Assembly: GCA_009920495.1 (NCBI GenBank)
Contig: RFZW01000010.1
Location: 1 to 33,000, forward strand
Direction: 5' to 3'
Length of the DNA stretch: 33,000 bases
DNA from: Chitinophagia bacterium
GTDB taxonomy: Bacteria; Bacteroidota; Bacteroidia; Chitinophagales; Chitinophagaceae
Every line of letters starts with the position of its first letter. Positions within the stretch are counted from its first letter, which is position 1. Shown here one piece after another: positions 1 to 8,013 of the stretch. The notes below the pieces were generated by a model. It did no database searches, was not told where the DNA came from, and worked only from the letters and a program-made list of their open reading frames with translations. Both the position numbers and the translations under genes were made by a program.

Positions 1-1
1 A

Positions 2-487
2 AAAATTTATAAATTTTTGAAAAGCTTTTTACCGCTAACAACTTCAGATGGAGATGGGAAGTTTATGATTCGCCAAAATGGCAAGCCTGTGTATACCACT
101 TTATTTGTGGTGGTTATTTTACTAGCGGCCATTGATATTGTATTTGCGCTTGACTCCATTCCAGCAGTCATGGGAATTTCAATGAACAGTCTGGTTATCT
201 ATACTTCCAATATTTTTGCCATTTTAGGATTGCGCTCCTTATTCTTTTTGTTACGCGGCGCTGTTAATGAATTTGAGCATTTGCAAAAAGGAATTGCTAT
301 TGTTTTAATTTTTATAGGCGTTAAAATGTTAGGGGAGCATTATATCAATATGGTCATGGAAAAAAATTCACAAGTTTTATTGTCATTATTAGTGATATTA
401 TTTTCAATCACTGGCTCTATATTGTATTCTATCTTTTCAAATAAGCAAAAAAATCTACCTAAGGATTTAAAGGATAATTCAATTTAA
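2..487 (+). CDS. TerC/Alx-family integral membrane protein, C-terminal part
   Basis: The frame is open to the left edge of the window, so this is the C-terminal part (about 160 residues) of a gene that begins upstream. The visible part has several hydrophobic segments and the family-typical stretches FALDSIPAVMGIS and SNIFAILGLRSLFFLL, the latter followed by an acidic/His patch and FIGVKML. The FALDSIPA motif carries the conserved membrane Asp of TerC/Alx proteins, which are linked to metal ion (Mn) homeostasis and tellurite resistance. The stop lies 13 nt before the murF-alr start, so the two may be co-transcribed. The TTG at 17 is not needed as a start because codons continue upstream. The substrate cannot be told from sequence. 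Confidence 0.85.
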   Translation, partial: KIYKFLKSFLPLTTSDGDGKFMIRQNGKPVYTTLFVVVILLAAIDIVFALDSIPAVMGISMNSLVIYTSNIFAILGLRSLFFLLRGAVNEFEHLQKGIAIVLIFIGVKMLGEHYINMVMEKNSQVLLSLLVILFSITGSILYSIFSNKQKNLPKDLKDNSI

Positions 488-500
488 TCAAATCATTTAG

Positions 501-2972
501 TTGTCATATACTATTGAACATATTGCAAGCTGGCTAAATACAAATTCTGTTATTAAAACACCAGCGCATATTGCTCATTTGCTTACGGACAGTCGACGAT
601 TAATATATCCAGACACCAGTTTATTTTTCGCTATTACTACCGGGCAAAATGATGGTCATTTATATGTTGAAGAATTAATGCAGCGCGGTGTATTTAATTT
701 TGTCGTAAAAGCAAATTTTGACACTAGTGCGTTTCCCGATGTCAATTTTTTAAAAGTAGATGATGTACTTGGCGCTTTGCAAATGGTTGCTTCGCATCAC
801 CGTGCCCAATTTACCTATCCGGTGATAGGAATAACAGGGAGCAACGGCAAAACAATTGTCAAGGAATGGTTAAATCAATTACTAGCAAATCGATATCATA
901 TTATACGCAGTCCACGTAGTTACAATTCACAAATTGGTGTACCCTTAAGTGTTTGGGAAATGGATGAGAAGCACCAATTGGCCATTTTTGAAGCAGGAAT
1001 TTCCCAGAAAGGAGAGATGGATACATTGGTAAATATAATACAGCCCACCATTGGTATTTTAACCAGTATAGGAACAGCACATGAAGAAGGTTTCGAAAAT
1101 GAAATGGAAAAGAGAAATGAAAAATGCAAGTTATTTCAAAAAGCACAAGTCATCATTGCGCCATTAGCGGATGTGGCATTGCGTGATAATGATGTTGCGC
1201 AAAATATAAACGTTCCATCTATCATTACTTGGACAAGAACTGGTGAAGCCGCTTTAAAAATACAAAGCGAAAAAATTATACAGGGGCAAACACATTTGCA
1301 GGCCAATTACCTTGGAACCGATTTGCAATTAGTGGTTCCTTTTACTGATTTGATTTCCGTCAATAATACGATTACCTGCTTGCTCACATTATTGTATCTG
1401 AAAGTGCCTATATCTGAGATACAGGAAGGGATCATTCAATTAAAGCATCTGGATATGCGGATGCAAATAAAAAAAGGCATACAACAATGTTATATTTTAA
1501 ATGATAGCTACAGTAATGATATACATTCATTACAATTGGCATTAACCTATGCTACACAACAAGCTGGGGCATTGCCTATCACATTAATATTATCTGACAT
1601 TGCGCAGCTTAATCAGGATCCAGTTCAATATGATGATTTACTTCGGCAATTGTCTGCTTTTCCAATAAAAAAACTCATAACCATTGGCGCTGAATTAGCA
1701 AAAGCGCTGCAACAAAATAAAATTTTGCAAAATAAGGGTGTGCATGTGATTAGTTTTGATACCACCCACCAGTTCATTCATCAAATGGATATATATTCCT
1801 TTAAAGAGGAATTCATTTTGATTAAAGGTGCCCGCGTTTTTGCATTAGAAAAAATAAATGAATTGTTGCAGCTGCAGGTACATAAAACCATGGCGGAAAT
1901 TAATTTAACTACACTGGTGAGTAATTATAAAAAAATTAAAATGGTCGTTGGACCCAAAGTTAAAATGATGGCCATGGTGAAGGCTTTTGGCTATGGGTCG
2001 GGCAGTGTTGAAGTAGCGCGCATATTACAATTTCATCATGTAGACTATTTGTCGGTGGCATATGCAGATGAAGGTGTTGCACTAAGGCAAGCGGGCATTC
2101 ATGTGCCCATTATGGTGATGAATGTAGATGAAACTACTTTCGATACTTTGGTCAAGTATCATTTAGAACCTGAAATATTTTCTTTTTCGCAATACCAACA
2201 ATTTGATCAGTATATAATAAATCAAGCGATTTCAAATTTTCCTGTTCATATAAAATTAAATACGGGAATGAATCGATTGGGCTTTGATATGGACACCATT
2301 GAAAATTTATGCGGCGCATTAAAATCTAATTCGCGTTTAAAAGTGCAATCTATTTTCAGCCATTTAAGTGCAAGCGGTAATAAAACCTTTGAAAATTTCA
2401 CACATCAGCAACTTGATTTATTTAATAATGCTGCAGCACAAATTGAAACTGCTTTGGGATATGCTACAATAAAACATATTGCAAATTCAGATGCCATTTT
2501 ATTGAATCCAGTTTTTCATTTAGATATGGTTCGTTTAGGAATTGGGTTGTATGGCACAAGTCAAGGTCCTGTTGCGCTTGAACCCGTAATCCAGTTAACT
2601 ACGACCATTTCACAAATTCGACATTTGAAAAAAGGGGATACTGTAGGATATAATCGCGCAGGGGTATTATTGCGGGATAGTATTATTGCTACCGTACGAC
2701 TAGGTTATGCAGATGGTTATAGTAGGCAATTGGGATTAGGTAAGGGGGCCATGTGGGTGAATGGCTTATTGGCGCCCATTGTCGGAGATGTATGTATGGA
2801 TATGACCATGATTGATATCACAGATATTCCATCCGTTAATGAAGGAGATTCGGTACAAGTATTTGGGAAAAATTTATCACTGACACAAGTTGCAAAATGG
2901 GCAGGAACTATCCCCTACGAAATATTAACGTCCATAGGACAAAGAGTAAAAAGAATCTATATTGCCGACTAA
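501..2972 (+). CDS. murF-alr: Bifunctional UDP-MurNAc-tripeptide:D-Ala-D-Ala ligase / alanine racemase
   Basis: This 823-residue fusion supplies two peptidoglycan precursor steps in the cytoplasm: racemisation of L-Ala to D-Ala, and ligation of D-Ala-D-Ala to UDP-MurNAc-tripeptide. Residues 1 to about 455 are a Mur ligase with the ATP loop ITGSNGKT near residue 115. Residues about 464 to 823 are a fold-type III PLP racemase: AMVKAFGYGSG carries the PLP lysine (K494), and VGYNRAG and the GDVCMDM segment fit the C-terminal domain. The fusion is usual in Bacteroidota. A stop directly precedes the TTG at 501 and no ATG occurs until about residue 61, so TTG is the only start that keeps the whole MurF N-terminal domain. 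It follows the TerC gene by 13 nt. Confidence 0.93.
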   Translation: MSYTIEHIASWLNTNSVIKTPAHIAHLLTDSRRLIYPDTSLFFAITTGQNDGHLYVEELMQRGVFNFVVKANFDTSAFPDVNFLKVDDVLGALQMVASHHRAQFTYPVIGITGSNGKTIVKEWLNQLLANRYHIIRSPRSYNSQIGVPLSVWEMDEKHQLAIFEAGISQKGEMDTLVNIIQPTIGILTSIGTAHEEGFENEMEKRNEKCKLFQKAQVIIAPLADVALRDNDVAQNINVPSIITWTRTGEAALKIQSEKIIQGQTHLQANYLGTDLQLVVPFTDLISVNNTITCLLTLLYLKVPISEIQEGIIQLKHLDMRMQIKKGIQQCYILNDSYSNDIHSLQLALTYATQQAGALPITLILSDIAQLNQDPVQYDDLLRQLSAFPIKKLITIGAELAKALQQNKILQNKGVHVISFDTTHQFIHQMDIYSFKEEFILIKGARVFALEKINELLQLQVHKTMAEINLTTLVSNYKKIKMVVGPKVKMMAMVKAFGYGSGSVEVARILQFHHVDYLSVAYADEGVALRQAGIHVPIMVMNVDETTFDTLVKYHLEPEIFSFSQYQQFDQYIINQAISNFPVHIKLNTGMNRLGFDMDTIENLCGALKSNSRLKVQSIFSHLSASGNKTFENFTHQQLDLFNNAAAQIETALGYATIKHIANSDAILLNPVFHLDMVRLGIGLYGTSQGPVALEPVIQLTTTISQIRHLKKGDTVGYNRAGVLLRDSIIATVRLGYADGYSRQLGLGKGAMWVNGLLAPIVGDVCMDMTMIDITDIPSVNEGDSVQVFGKNLSLTQVAKWAGTIPYEILTSIGQRVKRIYIAD

Positions 2973-2993
2973 CTTATCAAAGTATTATCTTTG
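2962..2993 (+). promoter_or_regulatory. Predicted lspA promoter (TTG-N21-TATCTTTG)
   Basis: TTG at 2962-2964 and TATCTTTG at 2986-2993 match the Bacteroidota -33/-7 pattern TTG and TAnnTTTG. They sit in the last codons of murF-alr and just after it. The -7 box ends 25 nt before the lspA ATG, leaving a leader of about 20 nt. Confidence 0.6.
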
Positions 2994-3018
2994 CACATCA
3001 TTATAATTTGAAATTGAT

Positions 3019-3672
3019 ATGAACGGAAAAAAAATAGTTGCATTAGTTGCTTTGATTATTTTTATTGATCAAGCGTTAAAGTTTTATATTAAATTAAATT
3101 ATTTTATTGGCGAGGAGCATGCAATTATTGGAACATGGGCTAGGCTTCACTTTGTAGAGAATGAAGGCATGGCTTGGGGTTTAAAGTGGGGCGGCAATAT
3201 TGGAAAAATCACCTTAACCCTTTTTAGATTAGTAGCAGTCATATGGGGTGTATTTTTAATAAAAGGGTTTGTTGAAAAAAAATACCACAATGGTTTTTTA
3301 TTTTGTGCAGCACTCATTTTTGCAGGCGCGTTGGGAAATTTAATTGACAGCATTTTTTACGGTGTATTATTTGAGGCAAGTGTTCCTTATACAACCATGG
3401 TAGCTCAGATGTTTCCTTTGGGTGGAGGATATGCTCCTTTATTACAAGGAAAAGTAGTGGATATGTTTTATTTCCCAATGATACAAAATGCGCATTTCCC
3501 CGCTTGGTTCCCTATTTGGGGCGGTGAGGAGTTTGAGTTTTTTAGACCCGTTTTTAATGTAGCAGATGCGGCAATAAGTACCGGGGTTATTTCTTTGTTT
3601 GTTTTTCAAGGCAAATTTTTCAAAGATCCGGTAGCTACTACTTCTGAAAGCCCATCTAACCCTATTTCATAG
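3019..3672 (+). CDS. lspA: Lipoprotein signal peptidase (signal peptidase II)
   Basis: Inner-membrane aspartyl protease that cleaves the signal peptide of diacylated prolipoproteins. The 217-residue protein has four hydrophobic segments, an early FIDQALKF (family DQ.lK motif) and the two catalytic Asp motifs: GNLIDSIFYG (D110) and FNVADAAIS (D183). It is longer than the roughly 160-170 residues of proteobacterial enzymes because of an extra loop between the two Asp motifs (about residues 115-175, with VVDMFYFP), a form I recall from Bacteroidota. It has its own predicted promoter and lies 94 nt before ileS. An ileS, dksA-like and lspA neighbourhood is common in this phylum. Confidence 0.95.
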   Translation: MNGKKIVALVALIIFIDQALKFYIKLNYFIGEEHAIIGTWARLHFVENEGMAWGLKWGGNIGKITLTLFRLVAVIWGVFLIKGFVEKKYHNGFLFCAALIFAGALGNLIDSIFYGVLFEASVPYTTMVAQMFPLGGGYAPLLQGKVVDMFYFPMIQNAHFPAWFPIWGGEEFEFFRPVFNVADAAISTGVISLFVFQGKFFKDPVATTSESPSNPIS

Positions 3673-3766
3673 GGGGCACACACCTTATTTATATGAAAAA
3701 AGGTCCGGCCTTTTACAAGCTTATTCGTACCTTCGTGCCCTATAAATGAGCTAGGATAAGCGTTTT

Positions 3767-5107
3767 ATGAATAAAAAGTACACTGAATTTAATGGACTCC
3801 ATTTGCCTACCATTGAGGCAGAAATTTTGGCTGCCTGGAAAGCAGAACAAGCATTTGAGCAATCGGTTACCCTAAGAGAGGGAAAAACCCCTTTTGTATT
3901 TTACGAGGGACCCCCAAGTGCCAATGGAATGCCAGGGATACATCATGTTATTTCAAGGACCTTAAAAGATATGGTTTGTCGTTATAAAACCATGCAAGGA
4001 TTTCAAGTGAAGCGAAAAGGTGGTTGGGATACCCATGGATTGCCTGTGGAGTTAGGCGTTGAAAAAGAACTAGGCATTACGAAAGAAGATATCGGAAAAA
4101 AAATAACAGTAGAGGAGTACAATCAAAAATGTCGCGAAGCAGTATTGCGTTATAAAAAAGAATGGGATGATATCACGAACAAAATGGGTTATTGGGTTGA
4201 TTTGAATAATCCCTATATCACTTTTGAAAATAATTACATTGAAACACTTTGGTGGATATTAAGTACCCTATATAAAAAAGGATACTTGTATCAAAGTGTA
4301 AGTATACAACCTTATTCCCCTGCGGCAGGTACTGGATTAAGTTCACATGAATTAAATCAACCAGGTACCTACAAGGATGTAAAAGATACTTCGGTGGTTG
4401 CGATGTTCAAGGCAATACAAAGTACTGAAAGTAAATTTTTGTTTGAGGCAGCTGCAACAAATGATAAAAACCAAGAAGTGTATTACATGGCATGGACTAC
4501 CACACCATGGACATTGCCATCTAATTTAGGTTTGACCGTTGGTCCAAACATTGATTATGTTTTAGTTGCAACTTATAATCCTTATACAGCATTACCAGTG
4601 AATGTGGTTTTAGCAAAAGCATTAATTTCAAAATATTTCAAGGAAGAGGGATTAACCATTGAAACATTTGCAGAAGGTGATAAAATTGTTCCTTGGAAAG
4701 TGATTACTGAATTTAAAGGCGCAAAGTTAAATGGGTTACGCTACGATCAGTTGATGCCTTTTGAAGCTAATGATCCTGCAACTTTTGAAGGTGATCCATT
4801 TAAAATAGTACTGGGTGATTTTGTAACCACAGAGGATGGAACAGGTATTGTACATACTTCGCCAGCGTTTGGTGCAGATGATTACAAAGTGGGACAAAAA
4901 AATAACTTAGGCATTATCACGTTGGTGGATAGACAAGGAAAATTTATTGAAGGTGTAGGAGAATTTAGTGGCAGGTATGTAAAAAATTACAAGGACGAAA
5001 AGGAATTTCAAGATGTGAATGTTGATATCTCTGTTAAGTTGAAAAAAGAAAACAGGGCATTCAAGGTGGAGAAATATGAACACAATTATCCGCATTGCTG
5101 GAGATAA
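3767..5107 (+). CDS. ileS: Isoleucyl-tRNA synthetase, N-terminal fragment of a frame-broken gene
   Basis: First 446 residues of a type 2 (eukaryote-like) IleS, which charges tRNA-Ile with isoleucine. The catalytic start has PPSANGMPGIHH; the signature HxGH is replaced by G57-I58-H59-H60 (GxHH), a variant known in some IleRS2 enzymes. The editing domain shows AWTTTPWTLPSN (about residue 242). The reading frame ends right after NYPHCWR with TAA at 5105-5107. In related enzymes this point continues with a conserved segment of about 28 residues (TDKPVLYYPLDSWFI onward) before KTINWKP. Here KTINW resumes immediately but in the next frame. Restoring about 83 nt would give one protein of about 1116 residues, the normal length for type 2 IleS. 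As shown, no functional enzyme would be made. Confidence 0.88.
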   Translation: MNKKYTEFNGLHLPTIEAEILAAWKAEQAFEQSVTLREGKTPFVFYEGPPSANGMPGIHHVISRTLKDMVCRYKTMQGFQVKRKGGWDTHGLPVELGVEKELGITKEDIGKKITVEEYNQKCREAVLRYKKEWDDITNKMGYWVDLNNPYITFENNYIETLWWILSTLYKKGYLYQSVSIQPYSPAAGTGLSSHELNQPGTYKDVKDTSVVAMFKAIQSTESKFLFEAAATNDKNQEVYYMAWTTTPWTLPSNLGLTVGPNIDYVLVATYNPYTALPVNVVLAKALISKYFKEEGLTIETFAEGDKIVPWKVITEFKGAKLNGLRYDQLMPFEANDPATFEGDPFKIVLGDFVTTEDGTGIVHTSPAFGADDYKVGQKNNLGIITLVDRQGKFIEGVGEFSGRYVKNYKDEKEFQDVNVDISVKLKKENRAFKVEKYEHNYPHCWR

Positions 5108-7034
5108 AACAATTAATTGGAAACCAAAGAGCACCGGTGAAGGGCGCTTTGGTAATTGGTTAGAAAACATGGTGGACTGGAATTTATCACGAAGCAGATA
5201 TTGGGGCACCCCATTGCCCATCTGGAGAACAGAAGATGGCACAGAAGAAATTTGCATAGGATCGATACAAGAGTTAACGACACTTTTTATTGCAGCAAAA
5301 GAAAAAGGCTATAACAAAGAAGTGAATTTACAAATAGTAGATGGCAAATTAGATGTTGATTTACATAAACCATTTGTTGATCAAATTGAATTATTGAGTG
5401 CAAATGGTCAACCCATGAAAAGGGTTTCCGATTTAGTGGATGTTTGGTTTGATTCAGGCGCGATGCCATATGCGCAATGGCATTATCCATTTGAGAATAA
5501 GGATTTAATTGACAAAGGACAAGCATTCCCTGCTGACTTTATATGTGAAGGCGTGGATCAAACGCGCGGATGGTTTTATACATTGCATACACTCGGTGTA
5601 TTGTTGTTTGATAGTGTTGCCTACAAAGCTGTAATGAGCAATGGTTTGGTACTCGATAAGAATGGCAACAAAATGAGTAAGCGTTTAGGCAATGTGGTAA
5701 ATCCATTTGAAACATTACAAACTTATGGTGCGGATGCAACCAGATGGTATTTGGTCACCAATGCTTCACCCTGGGATAATTTAAAGTTTGATTTATCTGG
5801 CATACAGGAAGTGCAAAGAAAATTCTTCGGCACTTTATATAATACTTATCAATTTTTTGTGTTGTATGCAAATGTGGATGGTTTTCGTTTTGAACAAAAT
5901 TATATACCTGTAAATAAAAGACCAGAAATTGATCGTTGGATTATTTCATCCTTAAATAGTTTGGTGCAAACGGTAACTATTGCCATGGACGATTTTGAGC
6001 CAACCATTGCAGGTCGTGCTATAGAAACCTTTGTGGATGAGCATTTGAGTAATTGGTACGTTCGCTTATGTCGTCGTCGTTTTTGGAAAGGAACGTATAC
6101 GGAAGATAAAATTTCAGCATACCAAACCTTGCATGAATGCATTGAAACCATTATTCGTTTAATGGCACCAATAGCACCTTTCTTCTGTGATCAAATATTT
6201 AGAAATTTAAATAGTGTTACTGCAAAACATACACAAACATCAATACATCATCTCGATTTCCCTAAAGCGGATACCACAAAAATTGATGCTGCTTTAGAGG
6301 AGCGTATGCAAATGGCGCAAGATATTTGTTCCTTGGTATTGTCCATTCGTAAAAAGGTAAACATCAAAGTTCGTCAACCACTTCAAAAAATATTAATTCC
6401 AGTGTTAGATCCAAAAATGAAGGATGCGATCATTTTAATGGAAGAACTTATTTTGGCAGAGGTAAATGTTAAAGAAATTAATTATATAACTGAAACGGAG
6501 GGGGTGATTAGCAAAAAGCTAAAACCCAACTTTAAATTATTAGGCGCCAAATTGGGTACCAAGATGAAACAAGCTTCAGCGGTCATAACGGCATTAAGTC
6601 AGATACAAATTAGCCAGCTTGAAAAGGACGGTTCACTTAATTTGGACGTAGAGGGAACAATGATCCCCTTATTATTGAGCGAGGTAGAAATTATCGCCGA
6701 AGATATCCCTGGTTGGAGCGTTGCCGTTAAAAATGCGCTCACAGTGGCCCTTGATATTACTTTAAGCCCCGCCTTATTGAAGGAAGGTAATGCCAGAGAG
6801 TTGGTAAATAGGGTTCAAAACATCCGAAAAGAGGCCAATTTCGAGCTAACAGACAAGATTTTACTCCGAATTGTGGATAACACAGATTTGAAGGATGCTA
6901 TTAATGAATTTTCCGATTATATTTGCCGCGAAATCTTGGCATTGGAAATAGACTGGGTCCCGGCTTTGGAAGACGGGGTGGATGTCGAAATAAATGACCA
7001 AAAATTAAGGATTTCAGTATTACAAAAAGGATAA
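5076..7034 (+). CDS. ileS: Isoleucyl-tRNA synthetase, C-terminal fragment of the same broken gene
   Basis: This frame carries the rest of IleS. True homology begins at about codon 11 (KTINWKPKSTGEGRFGNW); the first ten residues from the ATG at 5076 are out-of-frame reading of the upstream part, so this ATG is unlikely to be a real start. It contains SRSRYWGTPLPIW, the VDVWFDSGA segment, GVDQTRGWFYTLH, and the second class I signature KMSKR (ORF residues 199-203, NGNKMSKRLGN). An anticodon-binding helical domain and the long type 2 C-terminal extension follow. It ends 2 nt before the ATG at 7037. The break with the upstream part is described in the findings; everything else looks intact. Confidence 0.88.
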   Translation: MNTIIRIAGDKTINWKPKSTGEGRFGNWLENMVDWNLSRSRYWGTPLPIWRTEDGTEEICIGSIQELTTLFIAAKEKGYNKEVNLQIVDGKLDVDLHKPFVDQIELLSANGQPMKRVSDLVDVWFDSGAMPYAQWHYPFENKDLIDKGQAFPADFICEGVDQTRGWFYTLHTLGVLLFDSVAYKAVMSNGLVLDKNGNKMSKRLGNVVNPFETLQTYGADATRWYLVTNASPWDNLKFDLSGIQEVQRKFFGTLYNTYQFFVLYANVDGFRFEQNYIPVNKRPEIDRWIISSLNSLVQTVTIAMDDFEPTIAGRAIETFVDEHLSNWYVRLCRRRFWKGTYTEDKISAYQTLHECIETIIRLMAPIAPFFCDQIFRNLNSVTAKHTQTSIHHLDFPKADTTKIDAALEERMQMAQDICSLVLSIRKKVNIKVRQPLQKILIPVLDPKMKDAIILMEELILAEVNVKEINYITETEGVISKKLKPNFKLLGAKLGTKMKQASAVITALSQIQISQLEKDGSLNLDVEGTMIPLLLSEVEIIAEDIPGWSVAVKNALTVALDITLSPALLKEGNARELVNRVQNIRKEANFELTDKILLRIVDNTDLKDAINEFSDYICREILALEIDWVPALEDGVDVEINDQKLRISVLQKG

Positions 7035-7070
7035 TTATGGCTACAAAAAAACCAGCTACCTGCAAAAAAA

Positions 7071-7961
7071 GTGGCACCCGTAAAAAAGGCAGTACCAGCT
7101 AAAAAAGCGGTTCCAGCAAAAAAAGCAGCACCAGCTAAAAAAGCAGTTCCTGCGAAAAAAGCGGCTCCAGCTAAAAAAGTAGTACCTGCAAAAAAAGCGG
7201 CCCCCGCTAAAAAAGTAGTACCTGCAAAAAAAGCAGCACCTGTTAAAGCACCTATTAAAAAAGCAACCCCTATCAAAGCCCCAATAAAGAAAGCAGCACC
7301 TGCAAAAAAAGTGGTTGTTCCTGTTAAAAAAGCAGTTCCTGTAAAAGTGGCACCAGCAAAGCCTGCTGTTGTTGTTAAGCCAGTTGAAAAATATGTTCCA
7401 CCAGCAAAGCCGGTACCAAAAATTCCAACGCCTCCGGTAAAACCAGTACGTAAAGCATTAGAGCCTATTAAGGATGTAAAAGTTCCAAAAATAAATAGTA
7501 AAAGTAGTGTGCCTTACCAACCAGGGTATGTACCAATGGAGAAGAGAAAAGAAATAGAAAGATCAACAGAAACATTAGTAAAATATTCCGACGCAGAGTT
7601 GGCAGAATTCAGAGATTTAATTTCAAAGAAATTAGAAGCCGCTCGAAAGGAGCTCGTTTATTTACAAGGTTTAATTACACGTAAGGATGAATTAGGTGGT
7701 GATAATGATGACGCGAGATATATGACTATGGAAGATGGCAGTATTAGTATGGAAAGAGAACAACTTGGTCAAATGGCAAGTCGTCAACTTACTTTCATTG
7801 ACCATCTTGAAAAAGCATTAATGCGTATTGAAAACAAAACCTATGGTATTTGCAGAGTTACTGGCCGTTTGATTGATAAGGCTCGTTTACGTGCTGTACC
7901 TCATGCAACTTTAAGCTTAGAAGCTAAATTAGGCTATGTAAAAAATAGTTCAGAACAATAA
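7071..7961 (+). CDS. DksA/TraR-like protein with histone-H1-like Lys/Ala/Pro tail
   Basis: Residues 1 to about 100 are low-complexity repeats of the type PAKKAAPAKKAV, very basic, like histone H1/HctA tails that bind DNA non-specifically. Residues about 150-296 match the DksA/TraR family: a predicted coiled-coil (ELAEFRDLISKKLEAARKEL), then TYGICRVTGRLID and RLRAVPHATLSLEAK. The C4 zinc finger of DksA is degenerate: only one Cys remains (GIC), and the positions of the other Cys are V/T and S/L. DksA-like proteins act on RNA polymerase through the secondary channel; whether this one does is inference. The GTG at 7071 is only the first start in the frame. The natural start is probably ATG 7037 (MATKKPA), which is one frame off; see findings. 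It lies directly downstream of ileS. Confidence 0.8.
   Translation: MAPVKKAVPAKKAVPAKKAAPAKKAVPAKKAAPAKKVVPAKKAAPAKKVVPAKKAAPVKAPIKKATPIKAPIKKAAPAKKVVVPVKKAVPVKVAPAKPAVVVKPVEKYVPPAKPVPKIPTPPVKPVRKALEPIKDVKVPKINSKSSVPYQPGYVPMEKRKEIERSTETLVKYSDAELAEFRDLISKKLEAARKELVYLQGLITRKDELGGDNDDARYMTMEDGSISMEREQLGQMASRQLTFIDHLEKALMRIENKTYGICRVTGRLIDKARLRAVPHATLSLEAKLGYVKNSSEQ
7085..7320 (+). repeat. In-gene low-complexity repeat coding for AKKxxP units
   Basis: Near-tandem units of about 18 nt or multiples (variants of cca gct aaa aaa gca) encode at least eight AKK(A/V)(A/V)P units. Units differ at third positions, so this is an old repeat kept at protein level. Such tracts are prone to slippage and to assembly error. 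Confidence 0.75.
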
Positions 7962-7984
7962 GCTAAGTGATTATAAAATAGTAG

Positions 7985-8013
7985 ACCCCTGGTAGCAATA
8001 TCGGGGGTTTTTT
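7985..8013 (+). terminator. Rho-independent terminator of the DksA-like gene
   Basis: ACCCC at 7985-7989 pairs with GGGGT at 8004-8008, and six T follow (8008-8013). It lies 23 nt after the stop of the DksA-like gene and touches the stop codon of the convergent ABC exporter gene at 8012-8014. Confidence 0.7.

Noticed and set aside
3690..3735. Terminator and promoter between lspA and ileS
   Set aside because: The AAAAGG/CCTTTT stem at about 3697-3714 is short and has no T-run beyond the stem itself; TACCTTCG 3728-3735 resembles a -7 box but has no -33 TTG at the right distance. Not strong enough to list.
6917..7276. Minus-strand ORF with FLAGAAFFAGT repeats
   Set aside because: It is the antisense reading of the AKKxxP repeat region and the end of ileS; no start context or homology.
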